Assembly: GCA_902782805.1 (NCBI GenBank)
Contig: CACZON010000102.1
Coordinates: 1-9,239, forward strand
Origin: Oscillospiraceae bacterium
Lineage (GTDB): Bacteria > Bacillota > Clostridia > Oscillospirales > Acutalibacteraceae
Direction: 5' to 3'
DNA length: 9,239 nucleotides
Below, in pieces: positions 1-7,328 of the stretch. Every line of letters begins with the position of its first letter. Within the stretch, counting starts at the first letter, position 1. Under the pieces are notes generated by a model. That model made no database searches and was not told the DNA's origin. It saw only the letters and a program-made list of their open reading frames with translations. The translations under genes were made by a program, and so were the position numbers.

Positions 1-74
1 CAGGAATATCTCAGGACCCCGGTCTTTCAGGAAGACCTCAGAACTCAGGTCTTTCAGAAATATCTCAGAACTCC
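1..74. repeat. 27-bp imperfect tandem repeat at the 3' end of the phosphofructokinase gene
   Basis: Three consecutive units are visible: 1-27, 28-54 and a partial one at 55-74. Units 1 and 2 both begin CAGGAA and end GGTCTTT; unit 3 begins CAGAAA. All carry a CTCAG core followed by (A/G)ACYC. The array may continue left of the window. The last unit overlaps the final codons and stop of the minus-strand phosphofructokinase gene. Because 27 is a multiple of three, the gene's reading frame continues through the array with a TGA stop at the same place in each unit. An inverted repeat, AAGACCT (32-38) with AGGTCTT (47-53), lies inside the array. It could fold in the mRNA just after the stop but has no T-tract. 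Confidence 0.8.
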
Positions 75-1732
75 ATGCCTTTTTCAAGTGCGAGGGTCTT
101 TGTGGTCAGATCGCATACTTCGGCAGGACCATAGTACTGAATTGCGCCGGGATAGGTGAAAGCAGTTTCAACTGCCCATGTCTCACGGTGCGCTTCGAAA
201 TACTGGAACGGCTTGCCGTCGAGCTCAACGAGAGCTTTCTTGATAACCGGCTTGTCTTCGCCGTGTCTTCTTTCCATGTTCATCATCTTGGTGATGGGCA
301 TGCCGCCGGCGGTCCACTCTTCTGCAGGTTTAGACAGATTGGCTACTTTGGAGAGGTATCCGTTGTAACCGTACTGGATCAGCATAAAGGCATTGTAGCC
401 GAGAGAATAGCAGTAGTCCGCGTCGAAGTTGGACGGGAATGCGCATCTTCCTTCATAACCGAAGAAATGATGCTGAGCGCTGAATTTGCCCGTGTAGGTA
501 CCGGCCGCTTTGCGCGCATCCAGTTTTGCCTTTACCATGGCGGAGAACAGTTTCTCGGACTCGATCAGGGAAACCTGAACGTTGCCGTGGGGATCTCTTT
601 CAAGGAAGAGCTGCTGCTGGATTGCTTCCGGAAGGATCGCGAAGACAGCCATTGATTCTTTGGTCAGGCCTTTTTCGATAAAGGCATATTTCTCTGCCCA
701 GGTACCGAGCTGGTTGAAGGCATCGGCATTGCTTCCCGCCAGAAGTTCATTGATTTCCTGGATCAGTACGGAGAACTCGGGAACGAATTCCACAACGCCC
801 TCGGGGATTACGACAACACCGAAGTTCAGGCCTTTGGCGGCTCTCTTTTCGACTGCGTCAGCGATATAGTCCGCAATCTGGGAAAGGGACATCTTCTTTT
901 CGGCAACCTCTTCGGAGATCAGGCAGACGTTCGGCTGAGTCTCCAGAGCGCACTCCAGGGCGACATGGGAAGCGGAACGGCCCATTACCTTGATGAAGTG
1001 CCAGTATTTCTTGGAGGAGTTGCAGTCACGCTCGATGTTTCCGATCAGCTCGCTGTAGGTCTTGCAGGCAGTGTCAAAACCGAATGAGCACTCAATATCA
1101 TCGTTTTTCAGGTCGCCGTCGATGGTCTTCGGGCATCCGATGACCTGTACGCCGGTATTGTGTGCTGCGAAATATTCAGCCAGCACTGCGGCATTTGTGT
1201 TGGAATCATCGCCGCCGATGATGACAATCGCTGTGATGCCGTGCTTCTTCGCAACTTCGGCAGCAACCGCGAACTGTTCCTCAGTCTCCAGCTTGGTCCG
1301 GCCGGAACCGATGATGTCGAAGCCGCCGGTGTTGCGGAACTGATCGATGTACTCGTCGTCAAAGATCAGGTAGTTGTCCTCCAGAAGTCCGCTGGGGCCG
1401 CCTTTGAAGCCGTACAGAACGTTCTCGCTGTTGGTGGCTTTCAGAGCGTCATAGAGACCGCACACGACATTGTGTCCGCCGGGCGCCTGACCGCCGGAGA
1501 GAATGACACCGACGACCTGCTTTTTGGCCGGAGAGGTGTTCTGTCCTTTAACAAAAGTGATCTCATTTTTGCCGTAAGTATTGGGGAAGAGGGCCTGGAT
1601 CTTTTCCTGGTCCGCTGCGCTCTGCGTCGGAGCGCCTTCCTGTACAGAGATTTCTGCAATGCCGTTTCTGAGCATGCCCGGAAGCTTCGGGGCATATTTC
1701 AGACGTTCTTTCTGAAGCGGTGAAATAACCAT
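65..1732 (-). CDS. pfp: Diphosphate-dependent 6-phosphofructokinase, long form (PPi-PFK)
   Basis: This cytosolic glycolytic enzyme reversibly phosphorylates fructose 6-phosphate to fructose 1,6-bisphosphate using PPi instead of ATP. The protein is 555 aa, the size of the long bacterial and plant-type PPi-PFK clade. Visible motifs are a phosphate-binding LSGGQAPGGHN (about 78-88), GGDDSN (173-178), PKTIDGDL (201-208), MGRSASHVALE (250-260), IPEG (309-312) and YEGR (426-429). In GGDD, Asp176 stands where ATP enzymes have Gly, and Lys202 sits in PKTID; both are hallmarks of PPi specificity. Asp205 is the expected catalytic base. The ATG at 1732 is chosen because AAAGGAG lies 7 nt upstream; an in-frame ATG at 1777 would add 15 residues but lacks such a site. 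It diverges from ppdK, whose enzyme also uses PPi. No clear T-tract terminator is seen before the window edge. Confidence 0.95.
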   Translation of the reverse strand: MVISPLQKERLKYAPKLPGMLRNGIAEISVQEGAPTQSAADQEKIQALFPNTYGKNEITFVKGQNTSPAKKQVVGVILSGGQAPGGHNVVCGLYDALKATNSENVLYGFKGGPSGLLEDNYLIFDDEYIDQFRNTGGFDIIGSGRTKLETEEQFAVAAEVAKKHGITAIVIIGGDDSNTNAAVLAEYFAAHNTGVQVIGCPKTIDGDLKNDDIECSFGFDTACKTYSELIGNIERDCNSSKKYWHFIKVMGRSASHVALECALETQPNVCLISEEVAEKKMSLSQIADYIADAVEKRAAKGLNFGVVVIPEGVVEFVPEFSVLIQEINELLAGSNADAFNQLGTWAEKYAFIEKGLTKESMAVFAILPEAIQQQLFLERDPHGNVQVSLIESEKLFSAMVKAKLDARKAAGTYTGKFSAQHHFFGYEGRCAFPSNFDADYCYSLGYNAFMLIQYGYNGYLSKVANLSKPAEEWTAGGMPITKMMNMERRHGEDKPVIKKALVELDGKPFQYFEAHRETWAVETAFTYPGAIQYYGPAEVCDLTTKTLALEKGMEF

Positions 1733-1785
1733 ATTGTCTCTCCTTTGAATAAATTGAGAATCATGTAGATGAAGCATCTTTTATC

Positions 1786-1814
1786 ATGCTAAAACATTTT
1801 TGACCGAAAGTAAA
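1786..1814 (-). promoter_or_regulatory. Candidate sigma-A promoter for pfp
   Basis: Read on the minus strand, a TTTACT -35 (1814-1809) and a TAGCAT -10 (1791-1786) are separated by 17 bp. Each matches four of six consensus bases. It would give a leader of about 50 nt before the ATG at 1732. It is the best pair I can find in the spacer in this direction, but both boxes are weak. Confidence 0.3.
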
Positions 1815-1909
1815 TACCTAAGTGCATCAAAATCCCCGAATCCTCGTTTATGATGTGATCCAGGTCAAAAACGCTCATATATATGGTGGGATTAAGACCT
1901 AAAAACGCC

Positions 1910-1937
1910 TTGACGCAAGGTGCTTATATGTTAAAAT
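1910..1937 (+). promoter_or_regulatory. Sigma-A promoter for ppdK with an extended -10
   Basis: A TTGACG -35 (1910-1915) and a TAAAAT -10 (1932-1937) are spaced by 16 bp. TG at 1929-1930 gives an extended -10. Transcription would begin around 1944, leaving an untranslated leader of about 210 nt before the ppdK ATG at 2158. A 13-bp palindrome (1908-1920) overlaps the -35. Confidence 0.6.
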
Positions 1938-1965
1938 ATAGTTGAATGTATGATCATTTTTCCCT

Positions 1966-2129
1966 GGACTTTCCGTCAGCCGGAACGTCCGTTTCAGCAC
2001 AGGATCCGTTCTGTGCTTAATGTCGTTGTTTGAAGCTGCGTGGATGTTGCAGGCCATGATTTACGGCAGGGTACTTTATCAGATCATATATGGCTGCTTT
2101 ACTGGATAATTGTCCGGACTGCGGACAAT
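1966..2129 (+). promoter_or_regulatory. Structured 5' leader of ppdK with three hairpins
   Basis: Three local hairpins can be drawn in the predicted ppdK leader. The first pairs GGACTTTCCG (1966-1975) with CGGAACGTCC (1981-1990): ten positions, one mismatch, 5-nt loop. The second pairs AGCACAGGA (1996-2004) with TTCTGTGCT (2009-2017): nine pairs including one G-U, 4-nt loop. The third pairs ATTGTCCG (2109-2116) with CGGACAAT (2122-2129): eight perfect pairs, 5-nt loop, ending 15 nt before the Shine-Dalgarno sequence. None is followed by a long T-run, so simple intrinsic attenuation is not evident. The function is unknown and I cannot match it to a known RNA family. Confidence 0.45.
2056..2109 (+). 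other. Possible 17-codon leader ORF upstream of ppdK
   Basis: ATG at 2056 opens a frame reading MIYGRVLYQIIYGCFTG and ends at TAA 2107-2109, the first base of the hairpin preceding the ppdK ribosome binding site. An in-frame ATG at 2044 would make it 21 codons. No good Shine-Dalgarno sequence precedes either start. The only argument for translation is the placement of the stop against the hairpin, so this may be chance. Confidence 0.15.
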
Positions 2130-2157
2130 GGGAGTTTACTTCATGGAGGAAGAGAGT

Positions 2158-4788
<2,631 letters not shown>

Positions 4789-4820
4789 CCGAAAGAAGCA
4801 AAAGCAAATACGGGACCCGA

Positions 4821-4853
4821 CCCGGGCGGCGAAAGGCCGCCCGGGCTTTTTTT
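4821..4853 (+). terminator. Rho-independent terminator of ppdK
   Basis: A perfect 10-bp G+C stem pairs CCCGGGCGGC (4821-4830) with GCCGCCCGGG (4836-4845) around the 5-nt loop GAAAG. After one C it runs into seven Ts (4847-4853). It lies 32 nt after the ppdK stop and is a textbook intrinsic terminator. Confidence 0.92.
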
Positions 4854-4869
4854 CGGCGCGGATCATCTC

Positions 4870-4898
4870 TTGAAATTCTCCGCGTTTTGTATTAAAAT
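4870..4898 (+). promoter_or_regulatory. Sigma-A promoter for the L,D-transpeptidase lipoprotein
   Basis: A TTGAAA -35 (4870-4875) and a TAAAAT -10 (4893-4898) are separated by the optimal 17 bp. It lies just after the ppdK terminator and about 75 nt upstream of the ATG at 4974, so the lipoprotein gene is its own transcription unit. Confidence 0.7.
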
Positions 4899-4973
4899 AG
4901 GATCAAATTCAGCCGCCGCAGGCAAAGACCCGCGGCAAAAGACACGATCATTAAAACGGAAAGGTTCAAGACT

Positions 4974-5798
4974 ATGAAAAACAATGAAAAATCGAACAGA
5001 CCCGCAAGAAAGCTGATTTCCGTCGCCTTGGCGCTTTTGCTCGTATTGGCTGCGCTGACCTCCTGCAGCGATTCTTCCCCCAAAACCGATCCTTCCGCAG
5101 GCGGCGCATCGAACGAGAACAACTTGTTTATCCAGAACCAAAAGGTCGTCGATTCTCCCGAATGGTTCACAAAGCTCGATGCTGCAAAGGACTGCGAACA
5201 GCTGATCGTCGTTGCCGGCGTAGGCGAGACCACCTGCTACGTAAGCATGCATGAAAAGGATGCTGAGGGGAAATGGAAAATGATCCTTCAGGCGCCCGGA
5301 TATATCGGACTTGAGGGAATGGGTGATGCGGACAGCTACCACGCGATCACACCGATCGGCACCTTTACGATTGATAAGGCTTTCGGCATTGCGGATGACC
5401 CCGGATGCCAGATGGAGTACACGAAGGTTACCGAGGACGATTACTGGTCGGGAGATATGCGTGAGGGCATGCACTTCAACGAGTTCGTCAACATCAAAGA
5501 CGTTCCCGAGCTTGATACCGAGGAAAGCGAGCACCTCGTCGATTATACCTACGAGTACAAATACTGCCTGAACATGGGCTACAACAGCGAATGTACGCCC
5601 GGAGAGGGCTCCTGCTTTTTCTTCCACTGCATGAGTCTTGTAAAGCCCTACACCGGCGGCTGCGTTGCGGTAAACGAGGCCATCATGAAGGTAATCCTGC
5701 AAAAGGTCAAAAACGGCTGCAAAATCACCATCAATACGGCGGACGCGTTTGGCATAGATCTGAACGAAGCGCGCAACTTTGCGAATAAGTACATATAA
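4974..5798 (+). CDS. Lipoprotein with L,D-transpeptidase (YkuD-like) catalytic domain
   Basis: This is a 274-aa predicted surface lipoprotein. A basic N-terminus and hydrophobic stretch (about 13-27) end in the lipobox LTSC, with Cys31 as the lipidation site. A low-complexity Ser/Pro/Gly linker follows (about 32-48). The rest matches the L,D-transpeptidase fold: TPIGTFTI (126-133), an FGIADDPG segment, KVTEDDYW (151-158), FFFHC with His218, and TGGCVAV with the candidate nucleophile Cys230. Such enzymes form 3-3 cross-links in, or attach proteins to, peptidoglycan outside the membrane; which reaction applies here cannot be told. The spacing from His218 to Cys230 is that of the GSxxFxH...GCVAV subgroup rather than classic SHGC. 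AAAGG lies 9 nt before the ATG. Ten cysteines, nine after or beyond the lipobox, are unusually many for this size. Confidence 0.88.
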   Translation: MKNNEKSNRPARKLISVALALLLVLAALTSCSDSSPKTDPSAGGASNENNLFIQNQKVVDSPEWFTKLDAAKDCEQLIVVAGVGETTCYVSMHEKDAEGKWKMILQAPGYIGLEGMGDADSYHAITPIGTFTIDKAFGIADDPGCQMEYTKVTEDDYWSGDMREGMHFNEFVNIKDVPELDTEESEHLVDYTYEYKYCLNMGYNSECTPGEGSCFFFHCMSLVKPYTGGCVAVNEAIMKVILQKVKNGCKITINTADAFGIDLNEARNFANKYI

Positions 5799-6004
5799 GC
5801 AGTCGGCCATCTGCAGAGAAACGCGGGGCGTGCGCTCGGAACGTCTTGCCTCTGTACCGGAGCGGCTGTGAGCCGAGAGAATAATAAAAGAGAAGAGCTT
5901 TGAAAACCGGTTCCCGGAAGGGAGCCGGTTTTCTTCTGTGAACGGACCGTTCGGCAGGCAGGAGGCCAAAAATTCGAAAAAATAAATATTGCGGAGTGAA
6001 TCCC
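5799..6004. other. Spacer after the lipoprotein gene, no gene seen
   Basis: Between the lipoprotein stop and the next promoter I find no convincing coding frame. A small hairpin CGGCT/AGCCG (5863-5875) precedes the terminator-like hairpin at 5902-5933. The roughly 100 nt before that hairpin are G+C rich and of unknown role, most simply the lipoprotein 3' untranslated region. Confidence 0.5.
5902..5937 (+). terminator. Hairpin terminator after the lipoprotein gene
   Basis: A 14-bp stem pairs 5902-5915 (GAAAACCGGTTCCC) with 5920-5933 (GGGAGCCGGTTTTC) around a GGAA tetraloop, with one G-U pair. The right arm supplies four Ts followed by CTTCT. The A-rich left arm means it could also act in the other direction. 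It lies about 100 nt past the stop, rather far for a terminator, but the stem is very stable. Confidence 0.75.
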
Positions 6005-6034
6005 TTGAAATATTGCGGCCGAATCTGTTATAAT
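6005..6034 (+). promoter_or_regulatory. Sigma-A promoter for the aldo/keto reductase
   Basis: A TTGAAA -35 (6005-6010) and a perfect TATAAT -10 (6029-6034) are separated by 18 bp, with TG at 6026-6027 forming an extended -10. Start of transcription would be near 6041, giving a leader of about 37 nt. Confidence 0.8.
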
Positions 6035-6077
6035 ATAAAAAAACTGCAAACCGACGGACAGAAAGGCAGGAATTCAT

Positions 6078-7193
6078 ATGGCAGATTATCTGGGAAAAGA
6101 TACTTTTAAGCTCGGCTTCGGGCTGATGCGTCTCCCGCGGCTTACAAACGGCGAGATCGACGTGGAACAGGTGAAAGTGATGGTCGACCGTTTCCTCGAG
6201 GCGGGCGGTACTTATTTTGATACGGCGTTTGCCTACGGCGGTTCGGAAGAAGCGATCCGCAAAGCGTTGGTCGAACGTTATCCGCGCGACCGCTACACCC
6301 TCGCAACGAAGCTGATTGCGAACGGCAGCATCAACACCGAGAAAGAACTCAAGCGCGAAACGGCCACGAGCCTCGAGCGCAGCGGCGCCGGTTATTTCGA
6401 TTTTTATCTGCTGCACGCGCTGCAGCGCAGCAACTACAAAAACTACGAGAAATTCCATCTTTGGGATCACGTCCGCGAGCTCAAGGAAAAGGGACTGATC
6501 AAGCATTACGGCTTTTCGTTCCATGGCGATCCCGCACTGCTCGAGGAGCTTCTTGAAAAGCATCCGGACGCTGAATTTGTTCAGCTCCAGATCAACTACG
6601 CCGATTGGGAAAATCCCGGCGTCGCCTCAAAGAAAACCCTCGAAATCTGTATCGCTCACGGCAAGCCGGTCGTCGTTATGGAGCCGGTCAAGGGCGGCAT
6701 CCTCGCCGATCCGATCCCGCGCGTAAAAGCGATCTTTGATGCCGAAAATACCGGCGCTTCCTATCCGAGCTGGGCGATCCGCTTCGTTGCCTCTCAGGAG
6801 AATATCATCACCGTGTTGAGCGGGATGAGTTCCCTTGCGCAGATGGAGGACAACCTCAGCTATATGCGCGATTTCAAGCCGATGAACGAACACGAGCTCG
6901 GTGTGATCGCCGCGGCGCAGGCGGCACTCAACGCCGATCAATCGATCGCCTGCACCGGATGCCATTACTGCACCGAGGGCTGCCCGATGAACATCCCGAT
7001 CCCCGAGATCTTCACGGTGGAGAACCGCAAAAAGGGAAGCCCCGAATTCCGTACGCTGCGCGAATACGCGATCGTCACCCAGGACAGAGGCAAGGCGAGC
7101 GACTGCATCGCCTGCGGCCAGTGCGAGAGCGCCTGCCCGCAGCATCTTCCGATCATCGAGCTGCTGGAGCGCTGCCGCGTGATGGAAGGCTGA
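6078..7193 (+). CDS. Aldo/keto reductase with C-terminal 2x[4Fe-4S] ferredoxin domain
   Basis: This is a 371-aa cytosolic oxidoreductase. Residues 10 to about 265 form the aldo/keto reductase TIM barrel: GFGLMRLP near the start, then the expected catalytic tetrad Asp48 (YFDTAFAYGGSE), Tyr53, Lys78 (LATKL) and His113 (LLHAL), and a late SGMSSLAQMEDNL segment. After this come two cluster motifs of the form CxxCxxCxxxCP, at Cys292/295/298/302 and Cys343/346/349/353, typical of dicluster ferredoxin modules. Proteins of this layout are common in anaerobic Clostridia. The substrate is not known, and the iron-sulfur module implies electron exchange with ferredoxin or a flavin partner. AAAGGCAGGA (6062-6071) provides the ribosome binding site before the ATG at 6078. 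Neighbours are separated by their own terminators and promoters, so context gives no substrate clue. Confidence 0.93.
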   Translation: MADYLGKDTFKLGFGLMRLPRLTNGEIDVEQVKVMVDRFLEAGGTYFDTAFAYGGSEEAIRKALVERYPRDRYTLATKLIANGSINTEKELKRETATSLERSGAGYFDFYLLHALQRSNYKNYEKFHLWDHVRELKEKGLIKHYGFSFHGDPALLEELLEKHPDAEFVQLQINYADWENPGVASKKTLEICIAHGKPVVVMEPVKGGILADPIPRVKAIFDAENTGASYPSWAIRFVASQENIITVLSGMSSLAQMEDNLSYMRDFKPMNEHELGVIAAAQAALNADQSIACTGCHYCTEGCPMNIPIPEIFTVENRKKGSPEFRTLREYAIVTQDRGKASDCIACGQCESACPQHLPIIELLERCRVMEG

Positions 7194-7206
7194 AATCATT
7201 CAATCA

Positions 7207-7236
7207 AAAACGCGCAGGATTTTTCCTGCGCGTTTT
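7207..7236 (+). terminator. Intrinsic terminator of the aldo/keto reductase gene
   Basis: A perfect 13-bp inverted repeat pairs AAAACGCGCAGGA (7207-7219) with TCCTGCGCGTTTT (7224-7236) around a TTTT loop. It begins 14 nt after the stop. The A and T ends mean it could stop transcription from either side. Confidence 0.88.
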
Positions 7237-7258
7237 GCTGTATCGCCGCGGATTCCGG

Positions 7259-7287
7259 TTGCGGACGGGTTTTTTTGACAGTATAAT
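7259..7287 (+). promoter_or_regulatory. Promoter for the TIR/beta-propeller gene
   Basis: A perfect TATAAT -10 (7282-7287) is preceded at 17 bp by TTGCGG (7259-7264), a weak -35. A perfect TTGACA also sits at 7275-7280 but is only 1 bp from the -10 and has no good -10 of its own downstream. The start site would be near 7294, about 35 nt before the ATG. Confidence 0.55.
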
Positions 7288-7328
7288 AAAGAAAAACGGA
7301 GTTCTATTTTGAAAGCAGGGAAGAAACG

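Larger units (their letters stand above)
1733..2157. other. 425-bp divergent regulatory spacer between pfp and ppdK
   Basis: This AT-richer spacer holds no convincing protein gene. It contains a weak minus-strand promoter for pfp near 1786-1814 and a better plus-strand promoter for ppdK at 1910-1937. The rest is a leader of about 210 nt with three hairpins at 1966-1990, 1996-2017 and 2109-2129, plus a tiny open frame at 2056-2109. Upstream of the ppdK promoter, AGGTC (1862-1866) and GACCT (1896-1900) form an inverted repeat, each followed by a run of A and ACGC. These are possible regulator sites, but I do not recognise a known operator or riboswitch class. Confidence 0.6.

Noticed and set aside
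32..53. Intrinsic terminator for pfp from the AAGACCT/AGGTCTT inverted repeat
   Set aside because: The stem is only 7 bp with an 8-nt loop and no T-run follows on the minus strand, so I do not call it a terminator.
1..74. CRISPR array
   Set aside because: The repeat units are directly adjacent with no unique spacers and they differ from one another; this is a tandem repeat.
188..655. 155-codon plus-strand open frame, and others at 1160-1723, opposite pfp
   Set aside because: They are shadows of the phosphofructokinase gene, with no ribosome binding site or recognisable motif.
1733..1777. Upstream ATG at 1777 as the pfp start
   Set aside because: It would add 15 residues (MLHLHDS...) without a good Shine-Dalgarno sequence, whereas the ATG at 1732 has AAAGGAG 7 nt upstream and gives the family's usual N-terminus.
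2110..2157. Upstream TTG (2110) or ATG (2143) as the ppdK start
   Set aside because: These starts lie in or over the leader hairpin and the GGAGG ribosome binding site; the ATG at 2158 gives the conserved N-terminus at proper spacing.
4863..6563. 566-codon minus-strand open frame crossing the lipoprotein, the spacer and half of the reductase gene
   Set aside because: It runs through two well-supported plus-strand genes, two promoters and a hairpin terminator, and its translation shows no domain. It is open by chance.
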